From NCBI GenBank assembly GCA_029863605.1, contig JAOTVB010000006.1:1-64000 (forward strand): 64,000 nt of DNA, given 5' to 3'. The position numbers were made by a program, and so were the translations under genes. Under the pieces are notes generated by a model that ran no database searches, was not told where the DNA came from, and saw only the letters and a program-made list of their open reading frames with translations. The stretch is from Myxococcales bacterium (lineage in GTDB: Bacteria; Myxococcota_A; Polyangia; Polyangiales; Houyiibacteriaceae). This document shows positions 44,542 to 53,389 of this stretch, piece after piece. Each line of letters opens with the position of its first letter. Position 1 is the stretch's first letter.

Positions 44542-46626
44542 ATGCGCAGTTGTTGGGTAATTCTTTGCTTCATTGTGGCCGGCGGCCTTGTCGGCTGTAC
44601 GCCCGATTCCGAGGTCAGCGAGTACGAAGGCGCGCTCCGGCAGGCCAAGACGTGCGGTGAGGTCCTCGAAGCGATCCAAGAGGACGCGATCGCGAAGGTG
44701 GACCTCGAGCTCAAGGCGTTCGAGGACGACAATTTCTACGGTCGCGGTGGGCCGATAATCTTTGACGGTTTCGGTGTCGCCGAAGGTGCTCCCGACGGTG
44801 TTCTTGCGCCAGCGGCAGGTGGGGACGCCGATGCGCCCTCCGGGGTGTCCGACACGAACCGCCAGGTGGCGAGCGTCGATGAGGCCGACATCGTGAAGGT
44901 CGGCGATGGTGGAACCAAACTCTATGTGATCCGCGACAACGGATTTTACGAGTTCGACTCGTGGCCGGCTGCGGAGACTTCGAAGGTCGCCGACCTCCAG
45001 ATCGAGGGGTACGCGATCGAGATGTTCGTTGAAGGCAACCGCGCGGTCGTGTTCTCCAACGTGTTTGGCGTCGAAGCCCTAGGCGGCGGTGACCTCTGCA
45101 ACGGGGGGCCTGAGCCCGTGGGGATCGCCGCAGACGGGGCGTACTACTGCGGGCCCTCGTACGTGAAGACGACCGTCGTCTCGCTCGAAGGAACCGCGCC
45201 CGAGGTCATCCGAGAGATCTACCTCGAGGGCTACTACACCTCGTCGCGAAGGCATGACAACATCGTGCGTGCGGTCGTTCAAACCAACATGCAACACCCT
45301 CCGACCGTGCCGCAGCTTTGGGAAGTTCTGTACAACGCCGAGCCCTATCCCGAGACGCGGGAGGAGCAGATCGCGCGCGCTCGCCTTTGGGCTGCGGCCG
45401 CTAAGGCGGCGATCCGCGAAACGACCCTCGAGGAGTGGCTCCCGAGTTGGGGTGAGCGAGTCGAAGGTGAGATTCAGGCACGGGCACCTCAATGCACGGA
45501 CTTCTACGCTCCGTCACCCGGCTTCACCGACTACGGGATGACGCAGATCCTCGGAATCGACATCGCCGATGGCAGCGACGCGACCATTACGTCGATCTTG
45601 GGTTGGGCATCCCAGGTCTATGCCAACGCTGAGGCGTTGATTCTGACCCAGCCCGACTACGGTTGGTTCGACCGCGACATCGATTACGATCGAACCGCCG
45701 TCCACCGGTTTGCGGTATCTTTCGCGGCGCAGCGAACGCCCTATCAAGGGTCGGGTTTCGTTCCAGGGATGGTCAATGACCAGTTCTCGATCGATGAAGC
45801 GAGCGGTGTCATCCGGATCGCCACGACGCGAACGACTTGGAAGGACCTCGGCAACGGCGACGTTTGGATTCCACCGGTGACACACAACTTCGTCAGCACG
45901 ATGAGCCTCGGCGACGGTCTGCTCACCGTGATGGGCGCGACACCGCCTTTGGCCGAGGGCGAGCGCATCTTCTCGGCTAGGTTCATCGGCGATCTCGGAT
46001 ACATCGTCACCTTCCGCCAGATCGACCCCCTCTTTGCCATCGATCTCAGTGATCCCTCGAATCCTACGGTTCTCGGCGCGCTCAAGATCCCCGGGTTCAG
46101 CGACTACATGCACCCCCTCGGCGATGACCATCTGCTGACGATCGGCCGCGACATCGACGAGCAGACGCAGTTCGACAACGGCACGGCGCTACAGATCTTC
46201 GACGTGTCCGATCCGGCCGACCCGCGGCAGAAGTTCAAAGCGCTCGTCGGCGAAGGCTTTTCCGAGGCCAACCACAACCACAAGGCGTTCAACTTCTACG
46301 ATGAACGTGGGCTTCTCGCGTTTCCGTTCGTTTCCTACGAGACAGGCTTTTCGAGCACCCTCGAGCTTTGGGACGTCAGCGCGGACACCGGCTTCTCGCG
46401 GCGCGGGAGCGTCGATCACTCGGCCTTGGTTTTGGACGGATGCGGTGGCTGGGAGCCCCCCGTCGGGCCATTCGTGGGAGACGCGTTCTACGAGAACTGC
46501 CAGTATCTGCCGCAGGTGTCCCGAGGCGTCTTCATCGACGAATACATCTACTCGATCAGCCACGGCGGCGTGTTGGTTCACAATGTGGGCGACCTCGAAA
46601 CCCCCGTAGCCACGGCGACGTACTGA
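44542..46626 (+). CDS. Secreted beta-propeller lipoprotein (PF09826-like)
   Basis: AGGAGG (44530-44535) is 6 bases before ATG 44542, and adjoins ATG 44536, so 44542 is chosen. A lipoprotein signal peptide ends in GGLVGC. The mature part (~670 residues) has the family's VDEADIVKVGDGGTKLYVI start and repeated beta-strand segments (FVEGNRAVVFSN, GYIVTFRQIDPLFAIDLSDP). These proteins form a C-terminal propeller distantly related to WD40. Function is unknown; surface location probable. Likely under sigma-54 control. Confidence 0.85.
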   Translation: MRSCWVILCFIVAGGLVGCTPDSEVSEYEGALRQAKTCGEVLEAIQEDAIAKVDLELKAFEDDNFYGRGGPIIFDGFGVAEGAPDGVLAPAAGGDADAPSGVSDTNRQVASVDEADIVKVGDGGTKLYVIRDNGFYEFDSWPAAETSKVADLQIEGYAIEMFVEGNRAVVFSNVFGVEALGGGDLCNGGPEPVGIAADGAYYCGPSYVKTTVVSLEGTAPEVIREIYLEGYYTSSRRHDNIVRAVVQTNMQHPPTVPQLWEVLYNAEPYPETREEQIARARLWAAAAKAAIRETTLEEWLPSWGERVEGEIQARAPQCTDFYAPSPGFTDYGMTQILGIDIADGSDATITSILGWASQVYANAEALILTQPDYGWFDRDIDYDRTAVHRFAVSFAAQRTPYQGSGFVPGMVNDQFSIDEASGVIRIATTRTTWKDLGNGDVWIPPVTHNFVSTMSLGDGLLTVMGATPPLAEGERIFSARFIGDLGYIVTFRQIDPLFAIDLSDPSNPTVLGALKIPGFSDYMHPLGDDHLLTIGRDIDEQTQFDNGTALQIFDVSDPADPRQKFKALVGEGFSEANHNHKAFNFYDERGLLAFPFVSYETGFSSTLELWDVSADTGFSRRGSVDHSALVLDGCGGWEPPVGPFVGDAFYENCQYLPQVSRGVFIDEYIYSISHGGVLVHNVGDLETPVATATY

Positions 46627-46630
46627 CGTA

Positions 46631-46646
46631 GCGACAGAGCCAGTGA
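46631..46646. repeat. 16-base dispersed repeat, copy B
   Basis: GCGACAGAGCCAGTGA, 15 of 16 bases as at 24996-25011, again between two convergent genes (lipoprotein and TMTC-like). GTGTCAGTGTC follows at about 46680. Confidence 0.45.
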
Positions 46647-46683
46647 ACTTCATCTGCGTCAACCGGTGACCCGGTCTCCAGTG

Positions 46684-48750
46684 TCAGTGTCTATCGAGTT
46701 GTGCGTCCAGGGTGCGGATGGTGGCTTTTGCCTTGGCGAGTCGGATGAAGCGGGGGAGCTCGTTGTACTGTCTTGCGTGCGAGTCTAGAGCATCGGTGTT
46801 CACAGGCTTATCGATGCTGTAGGCACGGAGCGCTTCCAGAATCGTTCGGTCTTGCGCTGACAGGGACTCCAGATCTTTCGGTGCTTGGCTGAATCCGAGC
46901 GCGTAGCGGGCCAGGGCTGCTTGGTCCTCCGGCGCGATGCGCGCGCGCGTCAGCGTCTCGTGCAGGGTCCCGAGGACGGAGGTCAGGCTTTCGACATCGG
47001 GGAGGGAGTCGTTTTTCGCGAGCTCGACCAGCGATTGGCGCACGCGTCCCTGGCCGGCGAGCAGCCGCAGTCGTAGCGACTGGGATTGAGCGTGAAGCTC
47101 GGTCCTGCCCAACGCCGAGTCGTCGAGAATCGCCATCGCCGCATCGACGTGACCTAGCCGCGCCTCGATCGTGGCTAGGGGTAGGGCGTAGTGGAGCTCG
47201 TCGGCGACGAGGTCGCGTGCTTCTTCAGGCGTGAGCTGAACCAACCACCCCGGGGGCCCGTCGTGCTCGAACAGGCCGTCCCGCGGTACTCGTGCATAGG
47301 TGGCTTTCAGCTTGCTGAGGGTTTCTCGGTCATCGGGGCCGGCGCCCAAAGAGAGTGCCCACCCGAGATCTTTCGCGGCGCGGACCGCGTCTGTATGGAC
47401 ACATGTGCGCTCGGCGAGTGCTTGCGCGCGTTCGAGAAATGCGAGCCCGGTGTTGCGAAGCCCCGCCCGCGTGCGCGCAGTGCCGACGGCGTGGAGTGCA
47501 AAGGGGTTCTCCGGGTTGCGCTGTGCTTCGTACTCCCAGAACGAAGACGAAGAAGCGAACACGCGCGAGTGGAGCGATGTGACGACCGCGAAGCCTACGA
47601 CGAGCACCACGACCGCGATCGCGGTTGTTCTTCCAATGGCCGGTCGTCTTTCGAGAAGCCACAATATGCCGCGCGCCGCGATCGCGGCGACGCCCAACAT
47701 CGGCAGGTACAAGAACCGATCCGCAGTCAGGTTGCGACTCCCCAAGTCGAGGAGGTTCACGACCGGCAGCAGTGGTACCATGAACCACAGGGCGTCTGCG
47801 AATAGCGGTCGCCATGTGTTTCGGCGAAGCGCGAGGATCCCAAGTGCCGCGGTGGCCAGAACAACGAGAGTTCCGCCGACCAACCAGCCTGCCGAGAACG
47901 ACTCCCCAGCCCCACACGAGTAGACCCGCATGCCGGGAAAGGCGGTCGGATTCCAAGGCGCGGCGACTTGCTGGGCGTATAGACCCAACGAAGCGAATGC
48001 CCGGGGCAGCGCATTGCGGACTTCCCCCGTAGGCAGGTCGACGTCGACGATCCAAATCCGCGCGATCAACGCCGCGACCACGGGAGCCGTCAACGGAATA
48101 GATGAAGCTCGATTCCGACCTCCGCGGACCAAGGAGCGATCGAGCAAGAGGAGCGGGGCCGCGACTACGGCGGACTCCTTCGCCAAGAGCGCGAAGGCCA
48201 GCAGGATCCCGGCAAGCCAGTTTCGATTCGAGTCAAAAGCCCAAGCGCCCAAAAGAACGAGCGCACACATCCAAAGCTCGGTGCTTCCCGAAATCCAGGA
48301 AACTGCCTCGACCCGGCTCGGGTGAAGCGCGAAAACGGCGGCGCCCAAGCTTACCGCGACTAGACGATGTCGTTCGTTGCCTGTCGGGAGTCGGCGCGCC
48401 AGCCAGAAAAACGCCAAGACACAGCACAAGACGTGCAATGCAAGACTGACCATTCGGTAGCCCAGAGCGTGAAGACCGAAGAGCCGGTACTGAGCGATGT
48501 AGGCCAGCGTAACGAGCGGCCTATACAAGTGATTGTAGGTCTCGTTTGCTTCCACCGCGTTTTCCGAGACATTCCAGAAATGCGTGGTGAGTGCCTCGCG
48601 GAAGCGCTCCGGCCGTTGCACGTTTTCATTGGTGCGGATCAGACCGTTGTCATCCCAAGTGAACTCGTCGCTGAGGCCAGGAATGAACACCAGAACGACG
48701 AGAAGACCCAAGAGGATCGACGCTGCGCCCCACCAACGTCGAGAAACCAT
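46684..48750 (-). CDS. TMTC-like membrane O-mannosyltransferase/TPR protein
   Basis: 688 residues. The N-terminal ~400 residues hold about 9-10 helices, with FTWDDNGLIRTNENVQ, YNHLYRPLVTLAYI and FALHPSRVEAVSWISGSTE matching the TMTC/DUF1736-type GT-C enzymes (acidic DD after the first helix). The C-terminal ~250 residues are soluble and helical with Ala/Leu-rich repeats, TPR-like. It probably transfers a lipid-linked sugar to a protein outside the membrane. Actual acceptor unknown. Confidence 0.75.
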   Translation of the reverse strand: MVSRRWWGAASILLGLLVVLVFIPGLSDEFTWDDNGLIRTNENVQRPERFREALTTHFWNVSENAVEANETYNHLYRPLVTLAYIAQYRLFGLHALGYRMVSLALHVLCCVLAFFWLARRLPTGNERHRLVAVSLGAAVFALHPSRVEAVSWISGSTELWMCALVLLGAWAFDSNRNWLAGILLAFALLAKESAVVAAPLLLLDRSLVRGGRNRASSIPLTAPVVAALIARIWIVDVDLPTGEVRNALPRAFASLGLYAQQVAAPWNPTAFPGMRVYSCGAGESFSAGWLVGGTLVVLATAALGILALRRNTWRPLFADALWFMVPLLPVVNLLDLGSRNLTADRFLYLPMLGVAAIAARGILWLLERRPAIGRTTAIAVVVLVVGFAVVTSLHSRVFASSSSFWEYEAQRNPENPFALHAVGTARTRAGLRNTGLAFLERAQALAERTCVHTDAVRAAKDLGWALSLGAGPDDRETLSKLKATYARVPRDGLFEHDGPPGWLVQLTPEEARDLVADELHYALPLATIEARLGHVDAAMAILDDSALGRTELHAQSQSLRLRLLAGQGRVRQSLVELAKNDSLPDVESLTSVLGTLHETLTRARIAPEDQAALARYALGFSQAPKDLESLSAQDRTILEALRAYSIDKPVNTDALDSHARQYNELPRFIRLAKAKATIRTLDAQLDRH

Positions 48751-48795
48751 GTGACCGATACTATCGTATGCGCAGAGCAGTGCGGAAAAACCAGG

Positions 48796-50775
48796 TCAGA
48801 GGTCGAAGGCCGCCCTGAGCCGCTCCAACTTCTCGTGCGCCTCGCTCCACTGTTCAAAGGACCGCTCGAGCTCCGCTTGTGCTGTCTGCATCTCCCGAAT
48901 CACAGCGTTCCGCTTCGACGCGTCGTCGTAGAGCTCGGGGTTGCTGAGGTCTTTGGTGTGCTGAGCTACCGCTTCCTCGAGCTCTGCGATCCGTTTCTCG
49001 AGGGCCTTCGCGCGCTTCTCGAGCGGCTTGAGCTCACGGTTTTGTTCAGCCCGAAGCTCCGCATCCCGGCGTCGCTGCTCCTTGCGTGCGTGTTTGCTCC
49101 CCTTCTTGCTTTCTGGTTTTACCGCGGCATCGGTAGCCGGCGCGATTTCACGCGCCTGGCAGGACCAGAGGTAATCGTCGAGAGTGCCCGGGTAGCTTTC
49201 CACCTGTCCGTCGTGAACGACCCACAGCTTCGTCGCGAGTTGCCGAATGAAGCCACGGTTGTGACTGACAAACAAGAGCGTGCCATCGAAGGTCGCTAGG
49301 GCATCAGTCAGCGCCTCGGTGGTTTGAAGGTCGAGGTGGTTGGTGGGCTCGTCCATCAACAGCACATTGCCGGGCCGTACGAGGATCTTGGCGAGTGCGA
49401 CGCGCGCCCTTTCGCCACCCGACAGCACCGAGACGCGCTTTTCGATCCCAAGCTCGTCGAACAACAAAGCGCCCAGCACCGCCCGGACCCGCTGAGCGCT
49501 CGATTGATCGCTTGAGCGCATGACTTCGTGGTAGACGGTGTCTTGGAGGTTCAGCGCTTCGGCGTGATGCTGGGCGAAGTACCTCACTTCCGAAAGACCC
49601 GGTAACTGCACACGACCCGCGGTTGGTTCGATCTCGCCGGAGAGGATCTTGAGAAGCGTCGTCTTGCCGGCGCCGTTGGGTCCCACGATAGCCACGCGGT
49701 CGCCGCGCTCAACCGCGAGGGTGACTCGATCGAGCACGACGAGGTCTCCGAATGACTTCGAGAGCGCATCTACGCGAAGCGGTACGCGTGGCCCTCGGGC
49801 AGTCGGTGGAAACGAGAAGCGCGTCTCGCGCGCAGACCGATACAGCTCGACGGTCTCCATCTTTTCGAGCATGCGGACCCGGCTTTGGACCTGCGCCGCC
49901 TTGCTGGCCTTCGCCCTGAATCGCCGCACGAACTGCTCGAGGTGAGCTCTTTCTCGTTCGAGGTTTTTTGCTCGGTTCTCGAGGACCTGTCGTTCTTCGT
50001 CGCGCTGCTTCAGATAGCCGTCGTAGTTGCCGCGGAATGTTCGAACGCCCTCGGGCTCGAAGCTCACAATTCGATTGACCTGCTCGTTGAGGAACTCCCG
50101 ATCGTGAGAGACCAGGAACAGGGCATGGCCGTAGGCCCGTAGGAACTTCGAGAACCACGCGACCGATGGCATGTCCAAATGGTTGGTCGGCTCGTCGAGA
50201 AGCAAGAGCCCTGGCTTTTGAAACAAGAGCGAAGCGAGAACCGCGCGCATCTTCCAACCGCCGCTCAGCTCCGAAAGTGGGCGGCTATGGTCGTTCTGCG
50301 AAAATCCCAAGCCGTGCAGGATCTGCTTCGCCTCGTGCGCAGAGAATTGAGCGTCGACCGCAGCCGTGCGCTCATGGAGCTCGGCAACGGTGTTGGCTGC
50401 CTCGACCAGCTCGGTCTCGTCGGCCCCACCCGAGCTTTGAAGCTTCGCCAAACGTGACTCGGCTCGTTCGAGCTTTCTGCGCAACCGCGGTCGCTCGGCG
50501 ATGCTGTCGTAGACGAACGCGAAAAGCGGTCGGTCGGGGAACTGCGCGATCTCTTGTGGCAAGAAGCCAACTCGAACTCCCTCGACCCTGGTGATTCGTC
50601 CTCCGTCGGGCTCGAGCTCACCGGCAAGCAGTCGCAGCAAGCTCGACTTCCCTGAGCCGTTGGGCCCCACGAGGCCGACGTGGTCGCCGTCGTGCACCTG
50701 CAGGCCCAGCCCGTCGAGGAGCGTCTCGCCCCCGAGACTGAGCGAAACATCATTGAGCGCGGCCACCGTCGTCAA
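48796..50775 (-). CDS. ABC-F family ATPase (YheS-like)
   Basis: 659 residues: two ABC domains without membrane helices. Walker A GLVGPNGSGKSSLL and VGPNGAGKTTLL, signatures LSGGWKMRAVLA and LSGGERARVALAK, and DEPTNHLD twice. The inter-domain linker is RFRAKASKAAQVQSRV, followed by LEKMETVELYRSARE, like YheS rather than EttA. A C-terminal coiled coil (RRRDAELRAEQNRELKPLEK...) follows. It should act on the ribosome. TTG at 50775 is favoured because GAGG is 6 bases upstream; it overlaps the stop region of the upstream hydrolase-OsmC gene. Confidence 0.93.
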   Translation of the reverse strand: MTTVAALNDVSLSLGGETLLDGLGLQVHDGDHVGLVGPNGSGKSSLLRLLAGELEPDGGRITRVEGVRVGFLPQEIAQFPDRPLFAFVYDSIAERPRLRRKLERAESRLAKLQSSGGADETELVEAANTVAELHERTAAVDAQFSAHEAKQILHGLGFSQNDHSRPLSELSGGWKMRAVLASLLFQKPGLLLLDEPTNHLDMPSVAWFSKFLRAYGHALFLVSHDREFLNEQVNRIVSFEPEGVRTFRGNYDGYLKQRDEERQVLENRAKNLERERAHLEQFVRRFRAKASKAAQVQSRVRMLEKMETVELYRSARETRFSFPPTARGPRVPLRVDALSKSFGDLVVLDRVTLAVERGDRVAIVGPNGAGKTTLLKILSGEIEPTAGRVQLPGLSEVRYFAQHHAEALNLQDTVYHEVMRSSDQSSAQRVRAVLGALLFDELGIEKRVSVLSGGERARVALAKILVRPGNVLLMDEPTNHLDLQTTEALTDALATFDGTLLFVSHNRGFIRQLATKLWVVHDGQVESYPGTLDDYLWSCQAREIAPATDAAVKPESKKGSKHARKEQRRRDAELRAEQNRELKPLEKRAKALEKRIAELEEAVAQHTKDLSNPELYDDASKRNAVIREMQTAQAELERSFEQWSEAHEKLERLRAAFDL

Positions 50776-50776
50776 A

Positions 50777-52001
50777 TCATGCCTCGGGGACCAGCTCCGA
50801 ACGGATCTTGATCTCGTTGAGGAGCGTTCGATGCACCGGGCAACGCCCGGCCATCTCGAAGAGGCGCTTGCGTTGCTCTTGGGTGAGGTCTCCTCTTAGC
50901 TCGAGCTCTTTGTCGATCACGTCCACCATGCCGGACTCTTTCTCGGAGTCCTCCACATCTTTGGCGTGGACTCGGTCGTGCCGGAGCTTGACCCGCACAC
51001 CTTCCAGCGGCCATTCCTTGCGTCGCGCATACATCCTCAGCGTGATCGAAGTGCAAGTGCCGAGGCTTGCTAGCAAGAGCTCGTAGGGCGTTGGACCGAG
51101 ATCGGTTCCCCCAACCGTCACCGGCTCGTCCGCAGAAAACACATGCCCCCGCGCTTGGATCCGCTGGAGGTATCCGCTGGCCCTTCCTTCGACCACGACC
51201 CCGCCCTCGGGTGCATCCTCGGGCACTTCCTCGATGTCCTCTGGCAAGTAGCGACTCGCCCATGCCCTCAGTACCGTGGCTACATACGCCGCGTCGGCTC
51301 GTCGATTGAGCAGGTGGTCGGCTCCATCCAAGGAAACGAAGCTCTTCGGATGCCGCGCGGCTTCGTAGATCAACCGCGCATTGTCGACATCGACGATGCG
51401 GTCTTGCGGGGAGTGAAAGATGAGCAGGGCTTTGTCGAGTGATCGGATCTTCTCCTTACTGCAATTTGCCTCGAGGTCTTCGAGGAAGCTTCTGCGAATC
51501 GTGAAGGGGCGGCCGCCGAGGTCTACTTCGGCTTCCCCGCGCTCTTTGATCTCTTCGATAGTTGCGCCGAACAGCCGAGCGACATGCTGTGGCTCGACGG
51601 GTGCGCCGATCGTCGCTACCGCAACGATCTCTGGAATCTGCGACGCGGCGGCCAGTGCGGCGGACCCACCGAGGCTATGGCCGACCAGGAGTGCAGGAGC
51701 ACGGTGAAGTTCTCTTAGAGCGTTTGCAGCAGCGACGACATCGTCAACGTTGTGCGAGAAGGTCGTACTGCTGAAGTCACCTTCGCTTTCACCAAGGCCG
51801 GTGAAATCGAAGCGCAGGGTTGCAATGCCCTGTGCTGCCAACGCCGCGCTGATGTGGGCGGCCGCCCGGCTTTCCTTCGAGCACGTGAAGCAATGCGCAA
51901 AGATCGCGTAGGCGATCGGGTCGACTGCGGGCAGATGAAATCGCCCCGCCAGGGTTTGGCCGTTGCTGCCCACGAACTCGAAACGTTCGACTTCCGTCAT
52001 A
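50777..52001 (-). CDS. Alpha/beta hydrolase-OsmC fusion
   Basis: 408 residues from ATG 52001 (GGAGG 5-6 bases upstream). N part (1-250): alpha/beta hydrolase with LLVGHSLGGSAAL (nucleophile elbow), the Asp in SPQDRIV and the His in GADHLLNR. C part (270-408): OsmC/Ohr-like, with the two reactive Cys in LGTCTSI and CPVHRTL. This bifunctional arrangement is known in various bacteria; the OsmC part reduces organic peroxides with thiols. It is followed at once by the ABC-F gene. Confidence 0.9.
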
Positions 52002-52075
52002 GAGCCTCCAAGAAGGCTCAATGTACAACGGCCGGGGGCATTACGTTAGGGATCCACGTATCGCCTAACCCCTCG

Positions 52076-52097
52076 AAAAGGGAACTGTCCCCTTTTT
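52076..52097 (-). terminator. Hairpin after the sulfotransferase gene, REP-like
   Basis: AAAAGGG (52076-52082), loop AACTGTC, CCCTTTT (52090-52096) on the plus strand. On the minus strand this lies directly after the sulfotransferase stop. A related motif GGACTGTCCCCCTTTT is at 3794-3809 after the acidic-protein gene. A second imperfect stem GTTAGG/CCTAAC occurs at 52045-52069. Confidence 0.45.
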
Positions 52098-52098
52098 C

Positions 52099-53253
52099 TT
52101 ATTCGGCGGCTTCGAGCTGGAGTTGGCCTGGGTGTTCGTAGCCGAACTCTTCGAAGACGTCGCGGAGCTCGCTATAGACTTCCTCGGGGGTCACACCGAA
52201 GAAATCGAGCCCGAAATCGCGAGAGCTCTCCCAATCACGGTGCACTTTGATCGCTTCGTCGAGCTTGGCTTCGAAAGCCTCGCTCACCGGCATATCGAGG
52301 CGTCCGTACAGGCCGAGGATGGTCGATTTCGGATCGCGGACCAAGTCTTCGTACCGAATGACGATGAACTGGTTTTTCGGGATCTCTCGCCTGCATTCGA
52401 GCGCGTAACGATAGTAGTCATAGCCAAGCTGCTTGAGTGCCTGAATCTCTTCGCCGTCTGGGCGGATGCTGGGCGAGTGTGCCTTCCAAGCCTGGTAAAA
52501 CATGTTCAAGAACGACGGCAGGCCATCGATCGGATTACGGATCAAGTACACGAAAGCCGCGTCCGGAAATCGCCCGTACATGGACCGCACGCTTGGCGCG
52601 AAAAAAACGTTCTTGTTGAGAAAGCGTTTGCCGCCAGCTTCGTAGACGTGCCGCTTGAGCGTGCTCTCATAGCAATCCATAAAGGCAGCACGCTGCTCGG
52701 GACTCTGTCGATCGAGCCAAGTTTGGCTCTGGAGATCGTCCATGAATGGAAACAGCAACCCCAATGCTGGCGATTGCAGGCTCCAGAGCAGAGTGCACAC
52801 GTCCTCTTCCGGCTGGTCCAAGCTCAGATGATGGACCTCCGTCCACCGGCTCTCGAGCGGATTGTTGAAGAACTCGTAGACACGATTGAGGACGCCGCCG
52901 ACGCTGGTTTGCGCTACCTCGACCAGTCGCTTGAACGTGCGGGTGGCGGTAACCGACGGGAAGATGGTCTGATAGAGCTTGATCGTCGTGAAGACTTCGT
53001 CGTCCATGCTGATCAGCCGATGCACGAGGGTCGTGCCGCTCCTTGGATTGGCGAAGACGAAAACCGGCTTGTCGATCTTCTGGTCTCGGTATTCGGGGTG
53101 GATCAGCTCATCGAGAGCACGGAACCCCACCGTGGCTTGACGGATCGTCATGTACAGAGACCCGATCCACGCCGTCGTGACGAGACGGCCGACGGTGGGC
53201 CTTTTGAACAGGACATCGCGAATCTCGCGAAGCCCTTCTTTGTTGACGTACAT
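52099..53253 (-). CDS. Sulfotransferase family protein
   Basis: 384 residues. The phosphosulfate loop VFANPRSGTTLVHRL is at residues ~65-79, and the second cofactor region AFVYLIRNPIDGLPSFL is at ~230. It transfers sulfate from PAPS to an unknown acceptor (PF13469-like). ATG 53253; the gene is on the minus strand upstream of the hydrolase-OsmC gene, with a hairpin in between. Acceptor may be a lipid or glycan. Confidence 0.87.
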   Translation of the reverse strand: MYVNKEGLREIRDVLFKRPTVGRLVTTAWIGSLYMTIRQATVGFRALDELIHPEYRDQKIDKPVFVFANPRSGTTLVHRLISMDDEVFTTIKLYQTIFPSVTATRTFKRLVEVAQTSVGGVLNRVYEFFNNPLESRWTEVHHLSLDQPEEDVCTLLWSLQSPALGLLFPFMDDLQSQTWLDRQSPEQRAAFMDCYESTLKRHVYEAGGKRFLNKNVFFAPSVRSMYGRFPDAAFVYLIRNPIDGLPSFLNMFYQAWKAHSPSIRPDGEEIQALKQLGYDYYRYALECRREIPKNQFIVIRYEDLVRDPKSTILGLYGRLDMPVSEAFEAKLDEAIKVHRDWESSRDFGLDFFGVTPEEVYSELRDVFEEFGYEHPGQLQLEAAE

Positions 53254-53307
53254 CGTGCTTTCCTCGGGATTCGGCGAATGCCTTCCCCTCGGCGCAGTCT
53301 AGGGTCG

Positions 53308-53359
53308 CCGGGCGAAATTGCTGGAAAAACCGGGCGAACGGGGGAACGCTCCGGGCGAA
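53308..53359. repeat. Three direct repeats CCGGGCGAA upstream of the sulfotransferase
   Basis: CCGGGCGAA at 53308-53316, 53330-53338 and 53351-53359, spaced 22 and 21 bases, about two helical turns. They sit between ilvD and the sulfotransferase and could be regulator sites. Confidence 0.35.
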
Positions 53360-53389
53360 CGGGCGCTGCTCAGGGCCGAGCGGAGGCGC

